From positions 62,001 through 126,000 of the forward strand of contig JALSQZ010000165.1 of NCBI GenBank assembly GCA_026985055.1: a DNA stretch of 64,000 nucleotides, read 5' to 3'. Below, piece by piece: positions 20,758 to 29,783 of the stretch. The first letter of the stretch is position 1. Each line of letters opens with the position of its first letter. Under the pieces are notes generated by a model. The model ran no database searches and was not told the origin of the DNA. It saw only the letters and a program-made list of their open reading frames with translations. This DNA comes from Sedimenticola sp. Lineage in GTDB: Bacteria; Pseudomonadota; Gammaproteobacteria; Chromatiales; Chromatiaceae. Both the position numbers and the translations under genes were made by a program.

Positions 20758-21401
20758 TATTCAGGCTTCCAGTTTACAAAATTCTTCAATAATTGCAGGC
20801 CGGCAGCAGCGCTCTTTTCCGGATGGAACTGCACCGCAAACAGCTTGCCCACGGCAATGGCGCTTGCAAATTCCACGCCATAGTCCGTAGTCGCCGCAAT
20901 CAGACCGGGATCTTCCGGAACAACATGGTAACTGTGAACGAAATAGAAGCGGGTATTGTCCTGTATGCCATTCCACAAGGGATGTGCCTGGCGCTGAGTC
21001 ACCTGGCTCCAGCCCATGTGGGGAATTTTCAGTGGCAGGCCGCTATCCCCCGGCATGTTCGACGCAAAACGCTGCACCCTGCCGGGGAAAATGCCAAGCA
21101 GGCCGGTGCCATCATTTTCCTCGCTGTATTCCATGAGCACCTGCAATCCCATGCAGATACCCAGAAAGGGCTTGTTTTGCAACGCTTGGCGCACCTCACG
21201 ATTCAGGTGATGCTCACCGATGGCGGCCATGCAGTCCCGCGCCGCGCCCTGTCCCGGAAAGACGATGCGATCTGCCGCTCGAATCCACTCATGATCATCC
21301 GTAACCCGTACTTCGGCATCCCCGGCCACATGCTCGATGGCCTTGGACACGGAGCGCAGGTTACCCATGCCATAATCCAGCACGGCAATTTTCTGCTTCA
21401 T
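20757..21401 (-). CDS. hisH: Imidazole glycerol phosphate synthase glutamine amidotransferase subunit HisH
   Basis: This 214-residue class I glutaminase has the nucleophile in [27 protein letters not shown] near the N-terminus, and the catalytic His-x-Glu near the end (VQFHPEKS). It supplies ammonia to HisF. It overlaps hisB by one base. Confidence 0.96.
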   Translation of the reverse strand: MKQKIAVLDYGMGNLRSVSKAIEHVAGDAEVRVTDDHEWIRAADRIVFPGQGAARDCMAAIGEHHLNREVRQALQNKPFLGICMGLQVLMEYSEENDGTGLLGIFPGRVQRFASNMPGDSGLPLKIPHMGWSQVTQRQAHPLWNGIQDNTRFYFVHSYHVVPEDPGLIAATTDYGVEFASAIAVGKLFAVQFHPEKSAAAGLQLLKNFVNWKPE

Positions 21402-21991
21402 TACAGGCTTCCCTTGGTGGAGGGAATGGCGCCAGCCAGACGTGGATCTTCTTCCAGCGCCATGCGCAGGGCGCGCCCAAAGGCCTTGAAGATGGTCTCG
21501 GCGATGTGGTGCGCATTGCTGCCGCGAATGCAGTCGATGTGCAGGGTCACCAGGGCGTGATTGACGAAGCCCTGAAAGAATTCATGAAACAGATCCACAT
21601 CGAACTCGCCGATCATGGAGCGTCTGAAATCCACGGGCATTTCCAGCCCGGGACGCCCGGACAGGTCGATAACCACCCGCGACAGCGCCTCATCCAGGGG
21701 CACATAGGCATGCCCGTAACGCCGGATGCCCTTTTTGTCGCCAACGGCCTGGGCAAAGGCCTGCCCCAGGGTGATACCCAGATCCTCCACCGTATGATGG
21801 GCATCAATGTGCAAATCCCCCCTGGCGCTGATGTTCAGGTCGATCAGACCATGGCGGGCCACCTGGTCGAGCATATGTTCCAGGAAAGGCACGCCGGTGT
21901 CGAATTTGCCGTTGCCCTGACCATTCAGATCCAGACTTACCGAGATCTGCGTTTCCAGGGTATTGCGCTCTACGCTGGCACTGCGGGTCAT
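21401..21991 (-). CDS. hisB: Imidazoleglycerol-phosphate dehydratase
   Basis: This 196-residue monofunctional enzyme has the manganese-binding motifs [24 protein letters not shown] and a third motif, [20 protein letters not shown]. It lacks the histidinol-phosphatase domain of E. coli HisB. It is the first gene of the hisBHAFE-tatABC run and is divergent from the Mut7-C gene, with 60 bases between them for promoters. Confidence 0.96.
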   Translation of the reverse strand: MTRSASVERNTLETQISVSLDLNGQGNGKFDTGVPFLEHMLDQVARHGLIDLNISARGDLHIDAHHTVEDLGITLGQAFAQAVGDKKGIRRYGHAYVPLDEALSRVVIDLSGRPGLEMPVDFRRSMIGEFDVDLFHEFFQGFVNHALVTLHIDCIRGSNAHHIAETIFKAFGRALRMALEEDPRLAGAIPSTKGSL

Positions 21992-22051
21992 GAGCTACCT
22001 CCGAAATTGCAAGGCGTGGATTATAACCCGAATCATGGTAGTTTTCTTGCG

Positions 22052-22816
22052 ATGAAACCCCATGCCGCCAAATTCCGTTTTCACGACTGCCTGAACGATT
22101 TGCTGCCGCCTCAACAGCGGAACAGGTTCATTGGTTACTCTTTTTCCGGTCATCCCGGTGTAAAGGATCCCATTGAAGCATTGGGGGTGCCACATTCGGA
22201 AACAGGCCATATTCTGGCCAATGGTCTGACGGTAAATCTTGCCTACTCCCTGCAGCCGGACGACCGGATTGAAGTGTATCCCCGAAAAGCAACCGTGGTG
22301 GCGGGCGAACTTCATTTCATCGTGGATGTAAATCTGGGCAAGCTGGCCCGCTGGCTACGCCTGCTGGGTTTTGACACACTCTGGCGCAATGATCTGAAAG
22401 ACCGGGAAATCGTGGATATCAGCATGGCAGAACAGCGCATCATTCTCACCCGCGACCGCCGCCTGCTGTTCCATCGGGAGATCGAACACGGCTACTGGAT
22501 CCGTGCCGTGGAACCGGACCGGCAGGTACCGGAAATTTTGAACCGGCTCGATCTGTGGCAGGGCATCACCCCTTTTCACCGCTGCGCCCTGTGCAACGGC
22601 TTGATCCAGGTCGTGGTGAAAGAAAAAATTCTGGATAAGCTTGAGCCCCTGACGCGAAAATACTATGACGATTTCTATCAATGTGCCGACTGCGGCCAGA
22701 TCTACTGGAAGGGCAGCCACCATGACAAGTTACTGAAGAAACTGGAGGGCATCTCGAAAAATCTAGATGCCCAAGCGGGACAGGGATGTCCCGCCATTTT
22801 CGATCACCACAAGTGA
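22052..22816 (+). CDS. Ub-Mut7C / Mut7-C PIN-fold RNase domain protein
   Basis: A 254-residue protein. The first 85 or so residues resemble the ubiquitin/MoaD-like Ub-Mut7C domain (GYSFSGHPGVKDPIEALGVP, LQPDDRIEVYP). The Mut7-C domain follows: FIVDVNLGKLARWLRLLGFD, RIILTRDRRLL. A zinc ribbon (CALCNG, then CADCGQIYW) comes next. It is a predicted RNase. ATG at 22052 is the first start after the hisB divergence, but no good ribosome site is visible. The last 22 residues and the stop codon lie inside a dispersed repeat, so the native C-terminus has been replaced. Confidence 0.85.
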   Translation: MKPHAAKFRFHDCLNDLLPPQQRNRFIGYSFSGHPGVKDPIEALGVPHSETGHILANGLTVNLAYSLQPDDRIEVYPRKATVVAGELHFIVDVNLGKLARWLRLLGFDTLWRNDLKDREIVDISMAEQRIILTRDRRLLFHREIEHGYWIRAVEPDRQVPEILNRLDLWQGITPFHRCALCNGLIQVVVKEKILDKLEPLTRKYYDDFYQCADCGQIYWKGSHHDKLLKKLEGISKNLDAQAGQGCPAIFDHHK

Positions 22817-22897
22817 TTGAAAATGTGAGCAAAGAGGAAATCGCATTTTCTCTTTGCGACGAGAAAAATTCCATGGAAGGAATTTTTCGAGACCCCC
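22747..22897 (-). repeat. Dispersed five-hairpin repeat, copy B (inverted)
   Basis: This is a complete copy in reverse orientation. From left to right it has GGGCATCT / AGATGCCC, then GGGACAG..TGTCCC, TTTTCGATCAC-CACAA-GTGATTGAAAA (one G-U type pair), GCAAAGAG..CTCTTTGC and AAAAATTCC..GGAATTTTT. It overlaps the end of the Mut7-C gene and stops 19 bases before yjbQ. Confidence 0.88.
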
Positions 22898-22915
22898 TGG
22901 AAATATTAAAAAATC

Positions 22916-23326
22916 ATGCGTGAAACCATCATCATCAGCACCGCCGAAAGGGAAATCCTGGTGGACATCACCGCCAGGGTACAGGCCGTAGTGAGCGCCA
23001 GCGGCATGCGCAATGGTCTGGTGAATGTCTATGCCCAGGGCGCTACAGGCGCCATCATGATCCAGGAAAACTGGGACGACAGCGTACAGACCGATGTGGT
23101 CAATCTGTTGCGCAAGATGATTCCCCGTGGCGTATGGCTGCATGACGCCCAGGATGGCAACGGCGATGCCCATCTGAAATCCGGGCTGGTGGGTCCATCG
23201 GAGACCATTCCCCTGATCGACGGCAAGCTGGGCCTGTCCACCTGGCAGAATATCTTTTTCTGTGAATTCGATGGTCCGCGCAGGGAACGCCGGATTGTAT
23301 GCACTCTGATCGAGGATCGCTCTTGA
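22916..23326 (+). CDS. YjbQ family protein (UPF0047, secondary thiamine-phosphate synthase type)
   Basis: A 136-residue protein of the UPF0047/YjbQ family, recognisable from ITARVQAVVSASGMRNGLVN, ATGAIMIQENWD, GDAHLKSGLVGPSETIPLID and the ending FFCEFDGPRRERRIVCTLI. Some members show weak thiamine phosphate synthase activity, but the physiological role is uncertain. The ATG at 22916 lies just past repeat copy B. Its stop overlaps the start of the next gene. Confidence 0.92.
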   Translation: MRETIIISTAEREILVDITARVQAVVSASGMRNGLVNVYAQGATGAIMIQENWDDSVQTDVVNLLRKMIPRGVWLHDAQDGNGDAHLKSGLVGPSETIPLIDGKLGLSTWQNIFFCEFDGPRRERRIVCTLIEDRS

Positions 23327-24306
23327 ACAGAATACAGAAGCAGCGGCTGGCTTGGCGTACGGGCTTTTTTCTGTTGTTCATCCTCGCTCCGGTTCTGGAT
23401 CTGTTCCGCTTCGACCTGGAACAGAATCATTTTTATTTCCTTACCTTTCCCTGGACCCTGGGGATCGACGCCTTCAGGAACGGGGAAATCAGCGCCATGG
23501 AAATGGCGCTGAACATGGGTTTGCGCTTTTTCCTTCCCCTGGGCGTTGTCATCAGCCTGGGCATATTCATTTCCTGGAAGTGGGGTCGTCTGTATTGCGG
23601 CTGGCTGTGTCCACATTTCTCCGTGGTGGAAACCATCAACCACTTCATGCGCAAGGCTTCAGGCAAGCTGTCGATCTGGGACAGGGAGACACTGCCCGAA
23701 CATCAGGCAGACGGCACGCATGTGCCGGTGGAAAAGAAATGGTGGTGGCTGACGGGACTGATCATCCTTGGTTTCTCTTTCATCTGGGCGGTAGTGCTGC
23801 TCACCTATCTGCTGCCGCCGAAGGAAATTTACGCCAACCTCTGGCACGGTGATCTGACACGCAATCAGGCGCTGTTCATCGGCGTGGCAACCCTGCTATT
23901 CGTCATTGAATTCACCCTGGCCCGGCATCTGTTCTGCCGCTTCGGTTGTGTCATTGGCCTGGCCCAGAGTCTGATATGGATGGGCAACAAGAAGGCGCTG
24001 GTGGTGGGATTCGACCGGGCGCGTTCCGCCCAGTGCAGCGAATGCGATGCCTCTTGTGAACACGCCTGCCCCATGCGCCTGAAACCCCGCAGCATCAAGC
24101 GCAAGATGTTCACTTGCACCCAGTGCATGCAGTGCGTGGAAGCCTGCGAAAAGGTACACGAGGACGACCCGCGTCCGCCCCTGCTGCATATGCTCAGCGA
24201 TCAATGCGCCCTGGATGTATCGCTACGGGATTTCGGCCTGAAACCCGAAATCCCGTCAGACTGCTTCCCGCCTCTTGTCGAGGCTTCCGGGAAAAAAGCC
24301 GAATAG
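23323..24306 (+). CDS. NapH-like membrane polyferredoxin (4Fe-4S binding)
   Basis: This 327-residue inner-membrane protein has about four helices. RLYCGWLCPH and CRFGC motifs typical of the NapH/CcoG/NosR-C family are present. The C-terminal domain has two 4Fe-4S patterns, CSECDASCEHACP and CTQCMQCVEACEK. A TTG start at 23323 overlaps the yjbQ stop (TTGA), indicating coupling. It probably passes electrons between quinol and a partner not encoded nearby. It is not the full CcoG (about 470 residues). The substrate is unknown. Confidence 0.8.
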   Translation: MNRIQKQRLAWRTGFFLLFILAPVLDLFRFDLEQNHFYFLTFPWTLGIDAFRNGEISAMEMALNMGLRFFLPLGVVISLGIFISWKWGRLYCGWLCPHFSVVETINHFMRKASGKLSIWDRETLPEHQADGTHVPVEKKWWWLTGLIILGFSFIWAVVLLTYLLPPKEIYANLWHGDLTRNQALFIGVATLLFVIEFTLARHLFCRFGCVIGLAQSLIWMGNKKALVVGFDRARSAQCSECDASCEHACPMRLKPRSIKRKMFTCTQCMQCVEACEKVHEDDPRPPLLHMLSDQCALDVSLRDFGLKPEIPSDCFPPLVEASGKKAE

Positions 24307-24313
24307 CTTATTA

Positions 24314-24342
24314 CCCCGTATATGGGGGGAGACCATATATGG
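24314..24342. repeat. Two adjacent short palindromes in a convergent gap
   Basis: CCCCGTATATGGGG (24314-24327) and CCATATATGG (24333-24342) lie between the converging polyferredoxin and ppdK genes. There is no T-run, so use as a terminator is doubtful. Confidence 0.45.
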
Positions 24343-24350
24343 GATGATAA

Positions 24351-27104
24351 TCAGCTCTCCAATGCCGCATGCGCCGCCGCCAGCCTTGCCACCGGAATGC
24401 GTGGCGCCGAACAGGACACATAATCCAGCCCGATACGGTGACAGAAATGGATGGATTGCGGATGACCGCCATGCTCGCCGCAGATTCCAACGACCAGATC
24501 CGGGCGCTGTGCCCGCCCCCATTTCACTGCCAACTCCATGAGCTTTCCAACGCCCTTCTCATCCAGCACATCGAAGGGATTGTTTTGCAGGATGCCCCTT
24601 TCGTTGTACAAGGGCAGGAATTTGTTCTCTGCGTCTTCCCTTGAAAAAGAGAAGGTGGCCTGGGTCAGGTCATTGGTGCCAAAGGAGAAGAAATTCGCCT
24701 GTTTGGCCAGGCTGTCGGCACGCATGCAGGCACGCACGACCTCGATCATGGTGCCAAACTGGAACTCCAGCTTGTGCCCCAGTTCCGCCTCCAGCTCTGC
24801 GCTGACCCGATCCACGATTTCCTTTACATACAACAGTTCCTGGGCTGTACATACCTGGGGAACCTTGATCTTGGGATGAATCTCCAGTCCTTTCCTGTCA
24901 CATTCCATTGCCGCTTCAAGAATGGCCCGGATCTGCATTTCATAGATTTCCGGAAAAGTGATTCCCAGACGCACGCCACGATGGCCCAGCATGGGATTGG
25001 TTTCATACAGCGCCTTGACCTTCTTCAACATGGTTTCTTTCTTGAGAATGGCCTCTTCCACCTGTCGGGATTCAACCATCGGCGGTATCAATACTTTATC
25101 GTTCTCGGCATCTCCCGTCCTGAGCAGGGACAAGGTGCCGGACAGCACTTCCAGACCACGCACGGAATCCCGCAACTGTTCCAGGTAGAGCAGGTCATCC
25201 TTGAGCTGCTGCTCGGAGGGAAGGAACTCGTGAATGGGCGGGTCCAGCAGGCGTATGGTCACCGGGTAAGGTGCCATGGTTTCAAACAGCTCCTGGAAGT
25301 CCTGGCGCTGCATGGGCAACAGTTTTTCCAATGACTGTTTGCGGTGCTCGGTGGTTTCGGCCATGATCATTTCTATGACCACGGGCAAGCGTTCGGTGGT
25401 GTTGAACATGCGTTCGGTACGGCACAGCCCTATGCCTCTGGCGCCATATTTCAACGCCCGATCCGCATCCAGCGCGGTATCTGCATTGGCCATGACCGTC
25501 AGTCGCGCTGTTTCATCCGCCCATCCGAGCAGAATATTCAGTTCTGCGGAAAAATCCGCTTCCACGGTAGGCACCGCTCCCAGATAGACCTTGCCACTGG
25601 TGCCATCGATGGTGATGAGATCACCTTCCCTGATTACGGTGTCGCCGACGAAGGCTTCGCGCAACTGCACGTCCACGGAAATACCTTCGGCACCGGCTAC
25701 GCAGGGCTTGCCCATGCCCCGGGCCACGACGGCAGCATGAGAAGTCTTGCCCCCGCGGCTGGTAAGAATGCCTCTGGAGGCAAAAAACCCATGAATATCC
25801 TCTGGTTTGGTCTCTTCCCGCAGCAGAATCACGGTTCTGCCTTTGCTGGCTTCCTCTTCTGCACGATCCGCATCAAAGACCACATGGCCGCTGGCAGCGC
25901 CGGGTGAAGCCGGCAGACCCTGCGCCAGCGGCGTAACCCGGGCATTGGGGTCAATACGAGGATAGAGCATCTGCTCCAGATCTTCCGGCGCAATCCGCAG
26001 CAATGCCTGATCGCGGTTGATCAGGCCTTCCTTTTCCATTTCAACCGAAGTCCGCACCATGGCCACGGCATTCATCTTGCCGTTGCGCGTCTGCAGACAG
26101 TACAGAACCCCGCGCTCGATGGTAAATTCGAAGTCCTGTACTTCATGATAATGGGCTTCGAGTTTTTTTCTCAGTTCCTCGATTTCCCTGGCCATCTGCG
26201 GCATCTCATCCGCGAGACGGTCTATGGGTTTTGGGGTGCGAATGCCCGCAACAACGTCCTCCCCCTGGGCGTTCAACAGATATTCGCCATACAGCTTGTT
26301 TTCACCCGTGGCCGGATTACGGGTAAAAGCCACGCCGGTGGCGGAGTCATCACCACGATTGCCAAACACCATGGTACAGACATTCACTGCCGTACCATTG
26401 GCCATGTCGGGCGTGATGTTGAACTCACGCCGGTAATCCACTGCCCGTTTTCCCATCCAGGAGCGGAATACGGCCTTGACCGCAATCTCCAGCTGCTCGA
26501 AGGGATCGTCAGGAAAAGGCCTGCCGGTAGCCTGTTCCACCACCTTGAGAAAACGCTGACTGATTTCCTTGAGGTTTTCCGCAGACAGACCCACGTCTTC
26601 CGTAACATGAGCGCTGTTCTTGACCTGGGAGAACTGCTCGTCGAACAACTCATCAGACACCCCCAGGGCGACCTTGCCGAACAGCTGAATGAAACGGCGA
26701 TAGGAGTCATAACCGAAACGCTGGTCTCCGGTCTGCTCGATTTCTCCACGCAGGGTCTGTTCATTCAATCCGAGGTTCAAAATGGTGTCCATCATGCCGG
26801 GCATGGACATCGCAGACCCGGAACGCACTGAGACCAGCAGGGGATTTTTCGCATCGCCAAACCCCTTGCCAGTAGCTTCTTCCACTGATTTCATCTGCTC
26901 CCTGATCTCGTCCATGAGACCTGCAGGCAGCTCATCATCGTCCGATTCCAGATAAGTCAGGCAAGCCTCGGTGGAAATCACAAAACCCGGCGGCACATTC
27001 AGGCCGATCTGGGTCATCTCGCATAGATTGGCGCCCTTGCCACCCAAAAGATGCTTGTTTTTTCCGTCCCCTTCACTGAAGGAAAACACCATTTTTTTCG
27101 ACAT
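24351..27104 (-). CDS. ppdK: Pyruvate, phosphate dikinase
   Basis: This 917-residue enzyme interconverts pyruvate, ATP and phosphate with PEP, AMP and pyrophosphate. The N-terminal ATP-grasp region begins MSKKMVFSFSEGDGKNKHLL, then GGKGANLCEMTQIG. The swivelling phosphohistidine domain has RGGKTSHAAVVARGMGKPCV. The C-terminal PEP-binding TIM barrel ends with the catalytic Cys region GICGEHGGHP. Length is close to other bacterial PPDKs (about 875-900). It is monocistronic, with a repeat fragment upstream. In an autotroph it likely serves gluconeogenic PEP supply or pyrophosphate-linked glycolysis. Confidence 0.96.
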   Translation of the reverse strand: MSKKMVFSFSEGDGKNKHLLGGKGANLCEMTQIGLNVPPGFVISTEACLTYLESDDDELPAGLMDEIREQMKSVEEATGKGFGDAKNPLLVSVRSGSAMSMPGMMDTILNLGLNEQTLRGEIEQTGDQRFGYDSYRRFIQLFGKVALGVSDELFDEQFSQVKNSAHVTEDVGLSAENLKEISQRFLKVVEQATGRPFPDDPFEQLEIAVKAVFRSWMGKRAVDYRREFNITPDMANGTAVNVCTMVFGNRGDDSATGVAFTRNPATGENKLYGEYLLNAQGEDVVAGIRTPKPIDRLADEMPQMAREIEELRKKLEAHYHEVQDFEFTIERGVLYCLQTRNGKMNAVAMVRTSVEMEKEGLINRDQALLRIAPEDLEQMLYPRIDPNARVTPLAQGLPASPGAASGHVVFDADRAEEEASKGRTVILLREETKPEDIHGFFASRGILTSRGGKTSHAAVVARGMGKPCVAGAEGISVDVQLREAFVGDTVIREGDLITIDGTSGKVYLGAVPTVEADFSAELNILLGWADETARLTVMANADTALDADRALKYGARGIGLCRTERMFNTTERLPVVIEMIMAETTEHRKQSLEKLLPMQRQDFQELFETMAPYPVTIRLLDPPIHEFLPSEQQLKDDLLYLEQLRDSVRGLEVLSGTLSLLRTGDAENDKVLIPPMVESRQVEEAILKKETMLKKVKALYETNPMLGHRGVRLGITFPEIYEMQIRAILEAAMECDRKGLEIHPKIKVPQVCTAQELLYVKEIVDRVSAELEAELGHKLEFQFGTMIEVVRACMRADSLAKQANFFSFGTNDLTQATFSFSREDAENKFLPLYNERGILQNNPFDVLDEKGVGKLMELAVKWGRAQRPDLVVGICGEHGGHPQSIHFCHRIGLDYVSCSAPRIPVARLAAAHAALES

Positions 27105-27212
27105 CGACTACTACTCCTTACTCTATTGCTCTCGCCAGACTCTTCATCCGCGAGGTATGGGCTCAGGATACCACCGCGAACCTGTCGCTATCCGGATCTG
27201 GATCATACAAGC

Positions 27213-27268
27213 CGCATTTTCTCTTTGCGACGAGAAAAGTGCCATGAATGGAATTGTTCGAGGTTCCC
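27213..27268 (-). repeat. Fragment of the dispersed five-hairpin repeat (5' end only)
   Basis: The segment from CGCATTTTCTCTTTGCGACG to GTTCGAGGTTCCC matches the 5' third of the repeat in inverted orientation. It lies between ppdK and the cytochrome b gene; the stem GGAATT/AATTCC is degraded here. Confidence 0.7.
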
Positions 27269-27287
27269 ACAAAAGAAAAACGGGGCA

Positions 27288-27944
27288 TCAGGACGGCTTG
27301 ATTCTGCCTGGCTCATCCTGTTCAAGATAGGCTTCTTCCGCTTCGGTCAGTTCTACCTCATCATATCCGCTGATCATGGGCATTAGATGATGACTGAAGG
27401 ATCCGCCAGTAGTGAGCATGTAGACATGAATAATTACAAAACTGAGAATGGCATAAGCGCTGAATACATGGATATTGGCTACCCAGTACAGCCAGGGGCT
27501 GCTGACCCCTTGCTGCCAGTAGTTGTAAAACAGATAGGTCAGCCCTGAAACCCAGATTGCGGGAAACAGAAACAGTTTCAGGGCCGCATAGGTCAGCGCC
27601 TGCAAGGGATTGTGCTTGCGCCAGAAATGCTTGCGATAGGGATGTGGCTTCCCCTTGAATATGTCCCAGGCATAATAACGCGCAACGGGCCACAGGCCAT
27701 TGAGCGTGGGCAGGTAATGACGCCACGCACCTGTGGTCAGATGCCAGAAAATGGCAAACACCCAAAGCAGCATCAGGCCCAGGGCCGCCAGGGTATGAAT
27801 ATTCACCGCCTGGTCAAAGTTCAACCAGTCATGTACGCCATGGATACGCAAACCAGTGAACAGGAGAGTAAAGATCAGCAACATCTGGGTCCAGTGCCAG
27901 AAGCGCTCGAAGCCGTCAAAGATTCTTACCTTGCGAATGGGCAT
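27288..27944 (-). CDS. Membrane cytochrome b (b561/hydrogenase-type di-haem), partner of octaheme cytochrome
   Basis: This 218-residue protein has four to five transmembrane helices. Candidate haem-ligand His lie in RFWHWTQMLL, NIHTLAALGL, FWHLTTGAW, NIHVFSAYAIL and VIIHVYMLTTGG, the pattern of cytochrome b/b6 domains that link quinone to periplasmic redox partners. ATG at 27944 follows a strong GGAGG site and overlaps the stop of the octaheme cytochrome gene by one base, so the two are coupled. The protein likely exchanges electrons between the quinone pool and that cytochrome. Confidence 0.85.
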   Translation of the reverse strand: MPIRKVRIFDGFERFWHWTQMLLIFTLLFTGLRIHGVHDWLNFDQAVNIHTLAALGLMLLWVFAIFWHLTTGAWRHYLPTLNGLWPVARYYAWDIFKGKPHPYRKHFWRKHNPLQALTYAALKLFLFPAIWVSGLTYLFYNYWQQGVSSPWLYWVANIHVFSAYAILSFVIIHVYMLTTGGSFSHHLMPMISGYDEVELTEAEEAYLEQDEPGRIKPS

Positions 27945-29662
27945 CAGTTCTTCCTCCTTCCGGCCAGCAGCATGCGCAGCAGGCCATGCCCCGCCACTCC
28001 TCCCAGGGAGCCTGCAACCATCAACAACCCAAGCAAATCCAGCCACCGGGGAGCATCACGTCCCGGCATATAGAAACCCCGGACCTCCTTGAGCCGCCCT
28101 TCCCTGGAATGACACTCATCACAAGCCAGCGCCTGTTCCTTGGGGGCCACCATATGATTGATGGGCCACCAGGAGTAGCTATCTATAAACCCGTACTCGC
28201 CACTGTAGGGAATTCCATTCTTCTCCATCCCCACTTTGATGGCCTTGGCAAAATCATAGTTGCCCCAGAAAGCCGCATCATCGTCTCCCCACAGATGCAT
28301 ATACACCAGGGTATTATTACCTTTGTCATAGGGCTGCCTGGTATGCATGCGCTTGAACGGCCAGATGCGCGAGTTCTTGTCCTGAGGATCTCCGCTGAAA
28401 TAATTGATATTCACCGGCTTGTCGGGATCGAACCGGGTGTCGATGGTGGTGTAACGCATCACCCCGTTGAACCAGCGATATTCCGGCACGACATTTTCAG
28501 CGTACTTGAAACTGCCCTTGATGGATTTGTAGGTATGGCGCCATTCGCCATTTCCTTGCTGGTAACCTTCCTCCCGATAGCCTTCACCATTGCGCAAACG
28601 GCCGGCCGTGGTCCAGTCCCAGTCGATCTTGGTGGCTACGCCACCCCGGGCGAAACTGGGTATATGACAACTTTCGCAGGCCACCCTATCCACATGATCG
28701 TTGAGCTTTAGCCCTTTCACGCTCAGAGGATGAGGCTTGTCACCATGGCAGCTTTCACAGGTGGCGGTTTCCCTTTCCATTCCAGGCCTGGGCCTTGCAT
28801 GTTCCTTTTCGTCCTTGGCGATCATGTTGTAACGACTGCCCGACCATTCATGCCCTTCCCCCACATGACAGATTATGCAGGCAAAATTTTCACCATCTTC
28901 GGACATATGTACATCCACGTCCCGGGGCGGATGAAAGAGCACCGAAGACAGGTCACCATGTTTGACATTGTCACCGCCTCCGCCAAAGAAATGGCAGGTG
29001 CCGCAATTGCTGCGCGCAGGCAGGCGCACATGCTGCGCCACATTCACCCAGTCGATGGGTTGCTTGCCTTCGAACATGACGGAGCAGGCCTTGTTTCCCC
29101 GAGTGGGTGGCGTCTTGTAATAGGTGCCTGTTGATTCGTGGCAGACCAGGCAATCGATATTTTCCTCATTGGAAAAATCAAAATTGCTGTCCTTCATGTT
29201 GTATCCTGCATGGCACTGCGCGCACATGCCTTCGTTACCACGTGCATTGGTGCAGAAATTATTGATCAGAACACTCTTGCCCAGTTTCTGCCCGGTCACC
29301 GGATGGGTGTATTTCCAGGTCCAGTGCTTGTTCTTTATGAACTGGTGACCAGCGGTATTGTGACACCCGAGGCAGGCGCGGGTAACTTCCGGGCCGCTGT
29401 TGAAAGGCCCTTGCAGTTCCTTTAGCCTGGTATGATCCGTAGTGAACTTGCGCTGTTTGTCCTTGTCCAGCTCCGTCACCGGGTCGTCCACTTTTCCCCG
29501 GTTGCCAATATCAGTGTATTCGGAGATACCCAGCTCGACTTTCTCACCGCCACTGGGAATATCCGCAGCAACAGAAACCGCAAACAAGGGGGCAATGGGA
29601 AGAAAGCTTCCCAGAAACACCGAAAGCACAAACAGCGGCAACGTTTTCCCCGAAATCAACAC
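27944..29662 (-). CDS. Octaheme c-type cytochrome, tetrathionate reductase (OTR) family
   Basis: A 572-residue secreted cytochrome with an N-terminal signal peptide and eight CxxCH haem sites (first at about 97-101, then 147, 171, 220, 262, 302, 329 and 514). The block SNCGTCHFFGGGGDNVKHGD is characteristic of the octaheme tetrathionate reductase family. A C-terminal hydrophobic helix (LDLLGLLMVAGSLGG) anchors it in the membrane. Family members reduce tetrathionate, nitrite and hydroxylamine in vitro; the true substrate here is open. Its direct coupling to a cytochrome b gene argues for a quinone-linked respiratory module, running either as a reductase or as an oxidase. Confidence 0.9.
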   Translation of the reverse strand: MLISGKTLPLFVLSVFLGSFLPIAPLFAVSVAADIPSGGEKVELGISEYTDIGNRGKVDDPVTELDKDKQRKFTTDHTRLKELQGPFNSGPEVTRACLGCHNTAGHQFIKNKHWTWKYTHPVTGQKLGKSVLINNFCTNARGNEGMCAQCHAGYNMKDSNFDFSNEENIDCLVCHESTGTYYKTPPTRGNKACSVMFEGKQPIDWVNVAQHVRLPARSNCGTCHFFGGGGDNVKHGDLSSVLFHPPRDVDVHMSEDGENFACIICHVGEGHEWSGSRYNMIAKDEKEHARPRPGMERETATCESCHGDKPHPLSVKGLKLNDHVDRVACESCHIPSFARGGVATKIDWDWTTAGRLRNGEGYREEGYQQGNGEWRHTYKSIKGSFKYAENVVPEYRWFNGVMRYTTIDTRFDPDKPVNINYFSGDPQDKNSRIWPFKRMHTRQPYDKGNNTLVYMHLWGDDDAAFWGNYDFAKAIKVGMEKNGIPYSGEYGFIDSYSWWPINHMVAPKEQALACDECHSREGRLKEVRGFYMPGRDAPRWLDLLGLLMVAGSLGGVAGHGLLRMLLAGRRKN

Positions 29663-29705
29663 ACCCCTCCTTCCCCGGATGTTTCACCAAAGCCTCGCGT
29701 GAACA

Positions 29706-29736
29706 ATATTACAAAGATCTCGAATTTTCGAGATCT
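29706..29736 (-). promoter_or_regulatory. Putative promoter -10 with adjoining 22 bp palindrome, octaheme cytochrome gene
   Basis: On the minus strand, TAATAT (29706-29711) could serve as a -10 box. Immediately upstream is the palindrome AGATCTCGAA-TT-TTCGAGATCT (29715-29736), where a repressor or activator could sit over the -35 region. The sequence also resembles the terminal hairpin of the dispersed repeat. The 121 bp gap to trhP holds nothing else. Confidence 0.4.
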
Positions 29737-29783
29737 CCTTTTTCATCCTAGCGCGACAGATGCGGCCATATCCTTAACGGAAA

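Noticed and set aside
24314..24342. Terminator between the polyferredoxin and ppdK
   Set aside because: Two palindromes are visible but neither is followed by a T-run, so they are listed only as repeats.
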